From Crambe crambe (Eukaryota; Porifera; Demospongiae; Poecilosclerida; Crambeidae), in NCBI GenBank assembly GCA_963924555.1, contig OZ004581.1, positions 2,976,001 through 3,040,000 on the forward strand: a stretch of DNA of 64,000 nucleotides. The letters are read 5' to 3'. Below the pieces are notes generated by a model. That model saw only the letters and a list, made by a program, of their open reading frames with translations, ran no database searches and had not been told where the DNA came from. Below are positions 13,170 to 24,896 of the stretch, piece after piece. Position 1 is the stretch's first letter. Each line of letters begins with the position of its first letter. A program made the position numbers and the translations under genes.

Positions 13170-14426
13170 ATGATGAAGAGAATCTGCCTCTGTGTGATGT
13201 GCCAGTCGTTCATACTTGTGATTCTTTGGTTCAATCTTGGAATGCAGCTGTTATTAAGACAGTCAACTCATGTTGAAAGGCTTTCCAAAGCACAAGAGAT
13301 TCCCTTTGTATATTTTCACTCCATACCATTTTCGAAAGACCTTGTGGTACATAGTGCATACTTTGATGACAGACCAAGAAATGGACACACAAATATAACA
13401 ATGTTCTTTGTAGATATTAATAAGACAATATTTGATTTCAAATGGGTTACAGGATGTGGTGTGGGTGACAGAAAAGCTGAGAATTTTCTCCTTCGCTACG
13501 TGGCTGAGGATCTGCTGCTACATAAATGGTTGGGGCCGTGTCCTTTTCTCTACGAAAATGCAGTAGTGGAATGTTATGATCTGCCAGTTGTTAATGGAAG
13601 CAGAGGATTTGTGATATACAAGACAGAAAATGATTCTGCTGAACACTTCATCAGCGAGTCTGAAAGTCCAGTGATGATTCCAACTCAAAGAATTGAACCC
13701 GCAGGAGAATACAACTTCACAGTCCTTACATGTGCTAAAGCTCATAACAGAAATGTAACATGGCTGCCTGAATTTGTTCGTTACCAGAGGACACTTGGGG
13801 TTGATCACGTGCACATCAACATCTTGGACACATTCATAAAGGATGGAGGATTACATCATTACATGACTAGTTATCCAGCCCTGCGTCAAGATGTAAAAAA
13901 TGGATACCTGACTTTCAGTTTATGGAAAGAATGGTACAATGATAGAGGTGAAGAAAAAGAAGTATACTTGCATTCTGAAATCCTCCGAAAATTGGACTGT
14001 CTTTACCGTTATCGAGGTACATATGATTATGCCTTTTCACTGGACACAGACGATTTCTTCACTCCCTGTATTCCAGGGGTAACCAACGTCAAGGAATATA
14101 TCTTACGCTATTGCTACGTTGAACCAGCAGCATCCTGTGCATTCAATTGGTTGTACTATTATCCTGATGTTTGTGGCATTGAAGGTGAAATAGGAGCAGA
14201 TGGAAATGTAACAAACCACTTGAAATCATACAGAAGGTTTGACAAGACACATCATTTCAAATCAGTCCACAGAACACAGGTCCTTTTGGATGCAACATTT
14301 CATGATGCTAAAGTAATCGACGGTTGTTTACTGCCTGGGTATGAAGCAGTGGTGGTTCCTCCCAGTGATGCCTACATGGCTCATCTTAGAATGCATGAAA
14401 ATATCACTCAAGAGAAAGCATGCTGA
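13170..14426 (+). CDS. GT92-family (DUF23) glycosyltransferase, intronless
   Basis: The 418-residue protein has a short cytoplasmic tail and a hydrophobic signal anchor at about residues 5-29, giving a type II Golgi membrane topology. The catalytic region begins near residue 185 with the GT92 hallmark WLPEFVRYQRTLGVDHVHI. It carries the metal-binding motif LDTDDFF at 291-297, followed by conserved Cys residues and an aromatic stretch (NWLYYYPDVCG). Several Asn-X-Ser/Thr sites fit a lumenal domain. GT92 includes nematode GALT-1, which adds beta-1,4-galactose to core fucose; donor and acceptor here are unknown. The start has two adjacent ATGs, and the first is taken. The gene is about 40% identical by eye in its conserved blocks to the second GT92 gene at 29615. 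Confidence 0.88.
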   Translation: MMKRICLCVMCQSFILVILWFNLGMQLLLRQSTHVERLSKAQEIPFVYFHSIPFSKDLVVHSAYFDDRPRNGHTNITMFFVDINKTIFDFKWVTGCGVGDRKAENFLLRYVAEDLLLHKWLGPCPFLYENAVVECYDLPVVNGSRGFVIYKTENDSAEHFISESESPVMIPTQRIEPAGEYNFTVLTCAKAHNRNVTWLPEFVRYQRTLGVDHVHINILDTFIKDGGLHHYMTSYPALRQDVKNGYLTFSLWKEWYNDRGEEKEVYLHSEILRKLDCLYRYRGTYDYAFSLDTDDFFTPCIPGVTNVKEYILRYCYVEPAASCAFNWLYYYPDVCGIEGEIGADGNVTNHLKSYRRFDKTHHFKSVHRTQVLLDATFHDAKVIDGCLLPGYEAVVVPPSDAYMAHLRMHENITQEKAC

Positions 14427-15414
14427 CACTAGTATATAGCTAAATGTGACTCAATAGGGGGAAATGATGTGTTCAATCAATAATGTGTGTCAAGTGCATA
14501 CATATGTAGTGTACCTCGCCCAGTTCTTTCAATCTGCTTGTTCCTTCTTTTGATTTCCTACATATCACTGTGACGTTGATCATAATAATTATATCACACT
14601 TAATGAAAAACCAAACTAATGCCATGAAACCATTTTTAGTAATTCTATCACAGGACTTTCATCATGCTAGCTACCATGAAGCCATTAATGCTGTAGGGAT
14701 ATTGTTTCTATCACCAGACCTTCCAATCAACCACTACCCGACAATAACATGCCACCACGAAACCATCTTGTTATCTGATCTTAATTCCAATCAACAATCC
14801 AATCCAAACAAGCTGTAGAGATACTTCCAATCCACAAACCCAATGCCAAATAACAATGGCATTTGATTGTACCTATCGCTGATAGGCAACAATGAAGTGG
14901 TATTTACAATACTAGTTGGTTTGGCTTGAGTTCAACACTTCCTTTTTTTGAAGGAATAACATACTTCTATCACTGAGCTTGGTGTTGTATAGAATATGGT
15001 AATATACAAGGCCCACCTCGCAAAAATACAGGCATGTGGTAACTGTTTGCTGAACAAAACTGGAGCCTAAGTTTCAAGGTTCCAAAAATGGGCTTGGTAA
15101 GGGTGGAAGAGGAACAGTACGCAAGTCGGGTCTGCTCAAAGCGTAGCCCCGCCCTTCCGAGCTATGATGCGCTTTATTTAGAATTACCATCTAGCTGGTA
15201 AAGGATCGACTATGCCATTGAATGAGCTAGAGAATAGTCTCGATCTCGCGGGAGACTCCTTTTTCTTGGGGGGCGGGGGAAAGAGCCTGGCCAAACTGTA
15301 CTGCATCATGGACGTTTCGTTTGTGCCGACTAGGGGTAGCGCGGGCGTTGCGTTTTGACTATGACGTACCATAACGAAACAGTAAACAGTGACGTTAAAC
15401 TACCTAGGGCATGG
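14427..15414. other. Intergenic region after the first GT92 gene
   Basis: No coding sequence supported. A GC-richer patch near 15130-15350 with short G and C runs looks like a repeat remnant. Confidence 0.35.
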
Positions 15415-15447
15415 TATAGGGAACAGTGTGTTGAATTAAATTTCCCA

Positions 15448-15775
15448 TAACCATGTTATGATGGTTATGATGGTTATGATTTCATTGGAGAATTATACAC
15501 TGTGTTAGCTATTACATATCTTACACAAGGATGGATGAATAATTTCATTGAAGAAAGCTATTCCATATCTTGCACATACTGGCTATTATTTTATACGGTT
15601 ATAATTGTACACTATGGTGATGGTTATGAAAAATCGTACATCATGGTTATGGTGGTTATAATTGGTTATACATGGTTATTGGTGACATATTCAGTTTCAT
15701 GCATGGTTATTGATAGTACATTAGTAGCCTATTATTGACGGTTATTATGGTTATTGATGGTTTATACATGGTTAA
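15448..15775. repeat. Degenerate subterminal array of GGTTAT / CATGGTTAT motifs
   Basis: At least ten copies of ATGGTTAT-like words are scattered here. They are the reverse complement of the unit of the big minisatellite at the other end of the element. They are spaced irregularly, unlike the right-hand array. Confidence 0.6.
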
Positions 15776-15800
15776 GGAATTATACATACAATACAAGTCA

Positions 15801-17028
15801 CTAGTTTTCATATCCTTTTATTCTAATCCTTAACGGTCTACGTTTCAATTCATAGCACCAAGAGATGTATTCATTCCTTCTCTTCACCATTCTATGCAGG
15901 TAGAAATGGTGGTGAATCTTTGGCATCGCGCTCAATATCTTCTTATACCTGGAATAGCTAACAGGAGTAGATGGCAATAGTAGAAAATTGACAACATACC
16001 TGGAAAGCCAAGCAAAGGTTTGCTCACACGACATTGTATTCATACCCTCACTTAGAACATTTGCTGGATCATACGTACTCTGACTTGCAACGATCGTCCT
16101 TATGGTTCCTTAAATGCAACGAGTCAATGATTTTTCTTACATCCAACCATATATATTTCAAATCTCCGGGCAAAGGCAGTGCTTCTTTAGCTACTTTGAG
16201 ATTGTTGAGGTGGCACATATTGTCGTAACTGACAATGATTTTTCTCCAATCATCCCTTGTTGCATTGCCAAAAGCTGCCACAAGCCAATTCAAGACTAGG
16301 AGAAACACTTGTGCTGGACCTTCAGATCTGTGTAACATTAGCATGGTAGATAGCATTCAAATGTCATATTTTCACATACTTATAAAGAGGTTGCCACGTC
16401 TGAATGTGACCTCCACTACTGACACAAAACCACACACCCCTGGTCCACTGCTGCTGTCTCTTCTTTTCACCTGTGTCTTTATTACATGTGGTCAGCATAC
16501 TCAAGTCTTCCAAGCCCTTGTCTAGCTTAGCTGCTAATGTTGACGAGAGCAATTGCCTGCTAGTGCCTGGTTCACGAAATTATTGTTTATCACTGAATTA
16601 AGTTTATATTATACATATACCTTGACAATCTGCTGCACTTGCAGACTCTCTCTTCGTGACTCCCTCCTTTCTATATGCTACAATAATCCATTACAATAAT
16701 TAAACAGTTGCAGGCCCATACACCAAATATGTATGTGTAGAGAAAAAGAATTCCAAATCCTTCCCCCGCACATAGCTATACAGAATAATTAATGACAGGC
16801 CAAATTATTATATACCTTTGTAATCTTTGAGTACTTTAGGAATTCCTTCCTTGTCAGCATCTTCACAGTGTACAGTGCAGAAGGCCTTGCCATGCTCTGG
16901 TTGATTAGGACAGCAATCCACATAACTCAAACATCCCTCAAATCCGTTCACTTCCATTGGAACTCTCCACATACAGTGTGGATAACAAATCTTCCAGTTA
17001 CCATCAATGCTAAACAGTGTGCCACAAC
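15801..17028 (-). pseudogene. KDZ-type transposase remnant (C-terminal part), frameshifted
   Basis: Four exons can be joined in phase: 16816-17028, 16380-16533, 16000-16327 and 15801-15948. Two of the introns are only 52 bp (16328-16379) and 51 bp (15949-15999). The first exon encodes a Cys-rich zinc-binding-like segment (CGTLFSIDGNWKICYPHCMW, then CC, CTVHC). Later segments have GPAQVF, YDNMCHL, SLHLRNHKDDRCKSEY, MNTMSCEQTFAWLSR and FYLHRMVKRRNEYI. That order is familiar from KDZ transposases, whose RNase H-like core cuts and joins DNA. One extra base near 16067-16070 breaks the frame between SEY and DPANVLSEG. The start and catalytic N-terminal part are missing. The exon phases around the break fit exactly a +1 error, so a sequencing error is possible. 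Family assignment is from memory of motifs. Confidence 0.6.
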
Positions 17029-17243
17029 CTGAAAACATTCATATAATAGCTATTATACATATAACTGCATGTTTCAAACTGCAAGTTAATTTTAAGCTGT
17101 AATTATTGTAATATAATAGAATCGGCTAAAATACCTAAGTGCATGTCTCGTGTGTTTAGAAAGTACTAGCTACTAGATGATACAATGACTCTCTCATCTG
17201 ATAATTAGCTCTGCTATACATTATTGGTATTGCATAATTATAG

Positions 17244-17944
17244 CCCATCCATCTGCTGAGTCTTCACATGAAAATCAACTTGACGATCAGAATGTGTCCT
17301 GTAGGGATAATTTCAAGTCTGATGAGCAGAATGTGACTGAAGATCTGAACCAGGACAAAGGTAAGTTAGGCCATAATGTTATTTTTTGTCTATTATTCAT
17401 TGATAATCAGCAGCCAACAACTCAGTTACCAGTACTGTTACCGCTCTTAAACTCATTGGAATCAATTATGAAGAAACTTCATCTGAGCTTGGTACTACTG
17501 TACTACATATACATAAATACAATGGTATTACTTTGCATGTACTATTATTCTGTAGAAGATAGCCCGCCAAAGGAAGACATATTGTGTATGTTAACAATGG
17601 TAATGATGGTACGTATAATGCTATAATAATGTTTGAATAGCAGGTAGACCTAGACCTCTTGTTTCTACAAATATGGAGGATGATGCTTTAATATGTGTAG
17701 TTCAGGTAAGAGAACAGTCAAATGATGTGAAGGAGATTGAAATTGTTACTATCTATAGAAGAGTGATAGAAATGCAAAAGAAATATGTCCACAGGATGTA
17801 TGCAGAATGAAACGGGAAAATAAACGATCCTGGTGGGTGCAGTGCATTGAATGTGAACAATGGTATCACATTAGATGTGTCAATATTACTAAAAAGGAGG
17901 CTGAGGAACATGATTTTACATGCCTTAAATGTACTGAAGTTTAA
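17244..17944 (+). CDS. PHD-finger protein (3' part of gene), five exons, start not found
   Basis: Proposed exons are 17244-17360, 17411-17491, 17556-17585, 17644-17705 and 17759-17944; all junction phases agree. The last exon encodes a C-terminal PHD zinc finger, with Cys pairs in ICPQDVC, the core WWVQCIECEQWYHIRC and the closing FTCLKC just before the stop. PHD fingers read histone tails or mediate protein contacts in the nucleus. Upstream residues are acidic and Ser/Asn-rich. AATAAA follows at about 17994. The gene lies inside the candidate transposon, divergent from the transposase remnant, so it is probably element-encoded. The PHD finger is secure; the small upstream exons, especially the 30-bp one, are tentative. 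No start codon with good context was identified. Confidence 0.55.
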
Positions 17945-18229
17945 TTCTCTACACTTTCACAACCATTTTATGTTCATAATCATTCATAATACAATAAATA
18001 ATACAATAATAATTGGTGTGTGCCATGCATGGCCACTGGCTTCTGGTATTTAAAAACACTGGTGTCAATGGTTTGTAATCCTTGTAATGAGTGCATAAAA
18101 TACTTTTAATTAATTATGTGCTCGTGGTCTATATTATATACCCTACCTTCAACTTGTTTCCTCTAACCTGCCAATGCAGTTACTTTATCTTTGAGGTTTT
18201 AATCACCTACAGTATGTATGTATATATGA

Positions 18230-19200
18230 CCATGCCATGAATAACCAGCAATAACCATGGATAACCAGCAATAACCATGAATAACCATGCATAACCAGCA
18301 ATAACCATGAATAACCATGCATAACTAGCGCTAACCATGAATAACCATGGATAACCATAGATAACCACGGATAACCAGCAATAACCATGAATAACCATGC
18401 ATAACCAGCAATAACCATGGATAACCATGAATAACCATGCATAACCAGCAATAACCATGAATAACCATGGATAACCATGAATAACCATGCATAACCATGG
18501 ATAACCATGAATAACCATGCATAACCAGCAATAACCATGAATAACCATGGATAACCATGGATAACCATGGATAACCATGAATAACCATGCATAACCAGCA
18601 ATAACCATGAATAACCATGCATAACCAGCAATAACCATGAATAACCATGGATAACCATGGATAACCATGGATAACCATGAATAACCATATATAACCATGC
18701 ATAACCAGCAATACCCATGGATAACCAGCAATAACCATGAATAACCATGCATAACCAGCAATAACCATGGATAACCAGCAATAACCATGGATAATCGTGA
18801 ATAACCATGCATAACCAGCAATAACCATGAATAACCATGGATAACCATGGATAACCAGCAATAACCATGAATAACCATGCATAACCAGCAATAACCATGG
18901 ATAACCATGGATAACCAGTAATAACCATGAATAACCATAAATAACCATGGATAACCATGGATAACCAGGAATAACCATAAATAACCATGAATAACCATAA
19001 ATAACCATGCATAACCAGCAATAACCATGGATAACCAGCAATAACCATGGATAACCAGCAATAACCATGGATAACCATGAATAACCATGCATAACCAGCG
19101 CTAACCATGAATAACCATGGATAACCAGCAATAACCATGGATAACCATGAATAACCATGTATAACCAGCAATAACCATGAATAACCAGCAATAACTATGC
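18230..19200. repeat. Minisatellite of a 10-bp unit (ATAACCATGN / ATAACCAGCA), about 97 copies
   Basis: The unit ATAACCATGG/A/C alternates with the variant ATAACCAGCA in higher-order patterns of 20-50 bp. Because 10 is not a multiple of 3 and the unit lacks stops on the minus strand, all three minus frames stay open for 286-348 codons with a ten-residue period (for example MVIHGYSWLL). This is a product of the repeat, not a gene. It sits at the right subterminal position of the candidate transposon. Confidence 0.95.
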
Positions 19201-19389
19201 ATATAGCCATGAAGAGCCATGCATAACACGCATAACCATCAATCTGCATAGCTAACCAACAAATAGGATTTCTAAATTAACTTGCAAGGAATGTACAATA
19301 ACCAAAAAACTGGTTATTACTAAAATAATTCACACTTTGTTTTCCCTATAATTATCTTGACGGGTCTATTAAACTAGGGTATGTTCATG

Positions 19390-22300
19390 CATAGATATAC
19401 TAGACTACGTACACAGGATTGGAAACAGGTCACGTGCGCCCATAACGACAATATAATACTGACAATCCGTGTAGGCAGCTGTTCGTGCTAAATTGCCCCA
19501 AACAAACAGGGGAGGAGAAGTAGTGTGCCGAATTTCTGCTAAACTATAGCCAATTGGTAAGTTTAAAGAATGCAAAGAGTGGGCTAGTATAGTGCTAAAC
19601 AAGCATAGTTCTTAAAAAGGCTGGTTTCTCAAGTGTTAGAGGGTATAATTGCGACTAACAATGGTAGTTCGACTTTGTGGACCTCTGGAGCTTGGATATT
19701 AAAACTCTTTTTTTCCACTAATCTGTTAGGTAGTGATCATTCATATGTACATATGTACTTTTTAAAGGTGCCTGTAAAAAAATCATGTCAATGTTACTGT
19801 TTCTTCAGATTACCCATGGCTGGCTGTCAAGAAAAGCTATAGTAAAGAAGGATACTATAATGTAGCAACTAATACTGTCACTTTACACATATTTCCTTTC
19901 ATGTTATAATAAGAAAATGATAATAACAAGTATTGATAGTGCACTGCTGAACATCCAATTCATCGAGCGATTTGTTGTGATATACTTGTTTTGGGGGATC
20001 AAGATGAAGAGTAAAGCTGCCCCAGTGTATCCTTTCCTGCCCCTGATACAAGAAGGTATCTCATCTCCTCACATAAGAACAACAACATAGTGAAATGGCT
20101 TCTTACACCATCAATGGCAAATGGCATGCCATCTCCAGCCCTGCACAAAATTAAAACTACTTGAGTACATATGGTCAACTAGTATCTTTCATTTTATACC
20201 AAAAGTAAGGCAGCTAGACTTCTATTTTAGTAGTAGGAGTGCCACAAAACTTTTCAGTCACCTGTTTCCATGTTTTTCTTCCATAGCAACAGTAAATAGA
20301 CTAAACTGACATGATAAACTACTACAGCTATAGGTCATTGAGTTTTTTTCACTTATAATCATAATTATTGCTGCGCTAAATACCTTGCCTTTCACCCTCT
20401 TTCTTATTTTGTGTAAGATTTCTCTGTTCGCTAGGTACCTACACAGTCTAATCGCCAGCGTTGGCGAGGCCCATAGGGCTAATACAACTTTAATTGCACA
20501 GACACGCACTTTTATCACTCACCAGTTTACGGAAGTATCCGGAGAGAGTATTTGTGGTCAAATTCACTTCTTTTAGTTGTAGTGCCGAGATTTTCCCTTT
20601 ACAGAAGGCATAAAGCTGCCTGTAGCTGCACCTTGCACGGTACTAACTCCACTATAATTTTTATAGCAAATGCAGCTGCACGTGCGAAGCAGCTGCTACA
20701 TTTTTGTGGTCTTTGATGTTGTGATAATCAATCGTGTTGTGGGCTGTGACATTTGTATTTCACACTTCCTGCCACTACTTCGAAGGTATGTAGAGCTCCT
20801 CCTATTATAAGTGGCATGTTATGCGTAATAAAATTAACTGTCCATTAGTGCATGTCTGTAATACAGCCTTTGCTTTATAGAGCCTTTGAATGCTACTCAT
20901 AGCTTGAAGCTATACTGTTCATTGAATATAATGGCCTACTGAATAAGAATGGTGTGTTGATATTAGCTATTAGCTAGCAGTAGTCCATCCAAATCTTTTA
21001 CTATAGCTATACACACACTATAGCAATGACAACCCTTGCCCATGGACCATGTCACTCTGTAAGCAGTGATCATTCAGATACACACTTAAAAATATTGATT
21101 GACTATTAATCATCATGGGACACTTTCAGACACGGATACCTCTGCCAGGCTTCCATGAAGCAAATCAAAACGAAAACCCTTAGCTAACATTAAAAATTTC
21201 CATCCTTGATGGCTGCCCAACCAAGCAGGTAGCTACGAACAGAAACAATTTATTGTATTCAGAACTGTAAAAAACTGACATACAGCACCACCAATCTTTT
21301 AATACCCCAGGCCAACCCCAGATAAGGTTGATATTCTCTCTTGATAGGTACAGATGTGTATCACATACGTTTGATACTATTATGTTTCCTGGGAGTAAGA
21401 TTTTCATCCTAAAGATGCTATAGGTTCCTGAATCAGAATGCCCTTATCTCTCTTTGAACACTATCACAGAAGAGCTACTACCACACTTAATGTCTGTACT
21501 CCTTTTTCATGGGATCGGGAATACCAGTTTTCTCTCTACATTCTATTATTTTTCTCCTTCATCAATAATGAAACACTGTGTGGTTCACTAGGACAAGTGA
21601 CAGCAGATCCTGCCTCCCCTTCCCTCCGACTTGTTGGCTTTGGATATTTTAGAGTATATTTATCCAATCTTCACCAATCACCCTCTTTTATTCAATGAAA
21701 TCAGAGTCTCTCCATGACTTGCACTATCATCAGGAGAACAGTGTGGGAGTGAGCAGACATGACCATGCCCTCTACCGAAGCTCTAAAGCTCCACTGGAAT
21801 CGCTCCCTGTGGTATTAGAGATGTGGCATCATGCAACTTCCAACGACATTGATCTTCCAGGTAAGTTAGCTGTTTGAGAAATCTAATTAAGATTCGATTT
21901 CTAGCTCACTGACACACATACATTTACCTATATAGCTGGAAATGGTTGGATGGAAAAGTCCAAAGTGTCTTAGACGTTCCTGAAAACATGGCAAGAGTTC
22001 AGGATTTTGTTTCAATGGGTGTGGCTGAAAATTGACAAGCATACAAATGTGGACCAGGATGCAAGTGTGTCAACTGTTTAAATAGCTATGACAACAGTCT
22101 CGATCATCCTGAAGCAGTGATGGAGCTGTAAACATTGATGGACTTCAGAAACAGAACGAAGAATTGATAGGAGATAATATAGAGAGTGATGAAGAACATG
22201 AACTAAATGAAAGACAGGATGAATGGGTGTGACATTTGCATTTTGCAATACTTACATCCACAAAATTGCTACTGTATATTATACAAGCAATGCTACACAG

Positions 22301-22698
22301 GATCCAGCTAGAATCTGAAGTGTCCACTGCTAGGAACGAAAATTCTAGCAAGAAACACTATGACGTGATGAAACTAGCCAAGCAACAGAGGCAACATATA
22401 GCTGAATTTTCTGCCTGTTTATAGCTTGCAACAATGTTTACTGTGCAGTAATACTTACCTAGGTTTCATCTTTAGCAGAAAGTGCTCTCCATATTGCTTC
22501 TTCGGCTTCTAAGAGGCAGTTACAGTCCATACAAAACACCCGCACAATTTTTTTTTTCGACTACAATTTATGACGTCATCGCTAATACGTGGTAATTAAT
22601 TACGTCCACTGGCGATTAGACTGTACACGGATGGTCTATAAATTATACGCGCGCATGCCCTGTTTCCAATCCTAGATCCTGAGTCTAGTATATCTATG
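19390..22698. mobile_element. TIR element A (3.3 kb), decayed
   Basis: The left terminus CATAGATATACTAGACT is matched by its exact complement at the right terminus. The inner CAGGATTGGAAACA and TGTTTCCAATCCT are also complementary, giving a TIR of about 38 bp with a small internal divergence. Flanks are GTTCATG (19383-19389) and GTTCGTG (22699-22705), a 7-bp target duplication with one mismatch. No intact gene remains; a Cys-rich fragment is seen near the right end. I cannot name the superfamily. Confidence 0.65.
21935..22110 (+). pseudogene. Fragment with a CGPGCKCVNC cysteine-rich motif, transposon-derived
   Basis: After a TATATAG acceptor-like site the DNA reads WKWLDGKVQSVLDVPENMAR, a stop, then YKCGPGCKCVNCLN. 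Closely spaced Cys motifs of this kind end many transposon-encoded proteins of marine invertebrates. The internal stop codon and lack of upstream coding indicate decay. Function unknown. Confidence 0.4.
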
Positions 22699-22709
22699 GT
22701 TCGTGTAAC

Positions 22710-24849
22710 CTTAGATAATTAGACTACGTACACAGGATTGGAAACAGCTCACGTGCGCCCATTATGCTAATACAAATCGTCGCGGACGATCCGTGTTGCT
22801 ATGCGCGAAGGAAAATTGGAAATTTATTCCTTGTTTCTCGAGTATACTTTTCATGAAAGGAGAATAAACTGGTGAGTTTTAGCATCAAATAAAGGGCTAC
22901 TTTACAGAGTATGTTCCAGGAATTTGAAATGTGTTTCTTAAGTATAGTTAGTTTGCTCATAAAATAGTTTTCCATGAAGATTTTTATCACCTTAGCAACG
23001 GATAAAGTTTTTTTCTTCTTTCATTGCAAAGGCATAATTCCTGTGTCCTTTTAATGAAGTTTATGTTATTGAGTGATGCTTGCCATACGGAATGGTGTGC
23101 ATAATATATGTTTTTGTCCTGAATCTTTGATGCTTTCTGGCTTTTTCTGTGTTTGGAGGTGTATATTTTTGCTTTCTTTCACACAAAAGGCACTGTTGCA
23201 TGAGCAATGAAATTTTGCTAACTGATAAAGTTAGTGCTGCAGTTTGGAATAGCATCAATCCCATAAGCTGCAGTGACCAAAATTATAGCTAATGTACATG
23301 CTAACTTATCCACATTGATTTATTAGTTACAGCTATGCCAAGGAGGAAAAAAAGCAAACTGTGTGTCAAAAAACATGGAAGTAAGAACATTCTCAAGGTG
23401 CCATTATCTTCAAGTCCTGCTTCTAGTATCAGTGATCTTTCAATCACCCTGGACAGACTTCCATCTAAATGGGTCAGATTGAAAGAGCCCAACCTCACCT
23501 TGGTGAAACTTTCAAAATGCCCAAATTCCACAGCAGTTTGTTCACTCTTTGGCATCAAAATTAAGCTAGTATATCAGCAGTAGAAACTTTATAATTATAA
23601 AATTATAATACCTACATAATAATTAATTTTATGATAATCTATTGAGGGTCTTAGTAGTCTTCCTTATGCCCTTGGTTTTCTGGATCAATTTCTTAGCTAC
23701 TTGCCATTTTGAGCTAGCAAAAGCAAAGCCTCGTGTGGTGATCCAAAGGTCCACTATCATTTCAATCACCTTGCTCTCCTCTTCATCCCAATCCTCAGAA
23801 ATTTCAGACTATTTTTGTACATTCCTTCTTTAATATTTTTCTTAATGTTATCAATGGGCTTTATCAAATGATTCTGAACTTCTTTCTCCATCTCCACCAT
23901 GAAACTATACATGGAGTTTGAAATGTGGAGTAATCTCCTATCGACCAAGTCTATATCCAATCCTCTGATTCTTCATCATCATCATCATAGTAACAAATCA
24001 TCAATATAACATATCAAATTTTCTTTCAAGGGTGAGAGGAACTTTTTAATCTCTTGTGCAGAGCCCTTGGGGTGTACCCTGCTGCATACCGCAATGCATT
24101 ACTCTCTTCGTAAGTAATTACACACTCATAATCATGCTGGGAGGCGGAGCTGAGGTCACTTGAAATAGGGCAGTTATTAGGAATTACTCGTTCAAATAGC
24201 TAACACATCTGTAATTTTCTAGTACAGGAGGGGTGATTGCTATACCAGCTTGACAAAAAAAAGTCTTTTCAGATTTTCTGAAACTCTGTGGTGGTTCTAA
24301 TTTTATGGTACTGCCCCCACATAATTCGTTGTGTTTTCTCTAAGGGATGAGGGTCAAGTAATTTTATTAGAAGCAATTCAACATTTCATAGCTTGAAGGA
24401 TTTGTGCACCACTCAAGAGCTGCAGTAGCAATTTCTCGAACAGCAATATTGTGTGGATGAGAGAACATCTTAGTCTTCACAATTTGTTGTAAAACTTGGA
24501 CAATAATTCCACTAGGATCTATAGTTAAAGCAATTAAGCTCAATGAAGTGGTCATGTAAGCTTCAGTTAATAGCTAGCTAGCTAGGTCTCTAGCACTGTA
24601 AATTAGCAGTAGCCAGCTAGCTGATAGAGCTAGCTAGATCATAGCTAGGTCTCTTAGCACTGGCTAGCCAATAACAACACAATTTTACCTTGTAAATCAG
24701 GTTTTCTCCAGCTATACAAGCATTAACAAGCCACACACTTAGAGAAACAAACCACACACTGTAAACAGCTGCAATAATTTGGCGCAACGCGCATGGTCCG
24801 CGCGCGAATAATTGTTTCCAATCCTGTGTACGTAGTCTAATTATCTAAG
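22710..24849. mobile_element. TIR element B (2.1 kb), related to element A
   Basis: The left terminus CTTAGATAATTAGACTACGT and the right terminus are perfect complements over about 38 bp, including the shared core ACTACGTACACAGGATTGG. The flanks GTGTAAC (22703-22709 and 24850-24856) form a perfect 7-bp direct duplication. Sequence just inside the left end (TCACGTGCGCCC and GATCCGTG) is also shared with element A. The left target duplication overlaps element A's right flank, so the two insertions abut. Confidence 0.75.
23335..23583 (+). CDS. Hypothetical 82-residue ORF inside TIR element B
   Basis: The ORF starts MPRRKKSKLCVKKHG, a basic stretch that could bind nucleic acid, followed by Ser-rich and mixed sequence. 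It is read from an ATG that directly follows an ACAG site and has ordinary codon use. It may be a leftover exon of the element's own gene. I do not recognise a family and it could be fortuitous. Confidence 0.3.
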   Translation: MPRRKKSKLCVKKHGSKNILKVPLSSSPASSISDLSITLDRLPSKWVRLKEPNLTLVKLSKCPNSTAVCSLFGIKIKLVYQQ

Positions 24850-24862
24850 GTGTAACATATTG

Positions 24863-24866
<4 letters not shown>

Positions 24867-24894
<28 letters not shown>
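24867..24894. repeat. Poly-T tract
   Basis: About 28 consecutive T bases just outside the right end of element B. It could be the poly(A) tail of a minus-strand retro-insertion, but no partner is visible. Confidence 0.6.

Positions 24895-24896
<2 letters not shown>

Larger units (their letters stand above)
15415..19350. mobile_element. Candidate KDZ-type DNA transposon with imperfect TIRs
   Basis: The left end reads TATAGGGAACAGTGTGTTGA. The complement of the right end reads TATAGGGAAAACAAAGTGTG and continues with AATTA, a run of T and ATAACCA as on the left. Aligned with small gaps, this is a 35-45 bp terminal inverted repeat. Inside the termini, CATGGTTAT motifs (left, 15450-15775) and ATAACCATG motifs (right, 18230-19200) form inverted subterminal arrays. 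The interior carries a KDZ-like transposase remnant on the minus strand and a PHD-finger gene on the plus strand, divergently arranged. KDZ elements are large eukaryotic DNA transposons. I could not see a clean target-site duplication, so the outer boundaries are tentative. Confidence 0.65.

Noticed and set aside
18230-19200. Possible CRISPR array
   Set aside because: The units are 10 bp with no unique spacers and the context is eukaryotic, so this is a minisatellite.
18203-19249. Three overlapping minus-strand ORFs of 286-348 codons
   Set aside because: They are the three frames of a 10-bp tandem repeat without stops. The peptides are the same periodic string and have no start context or domain.
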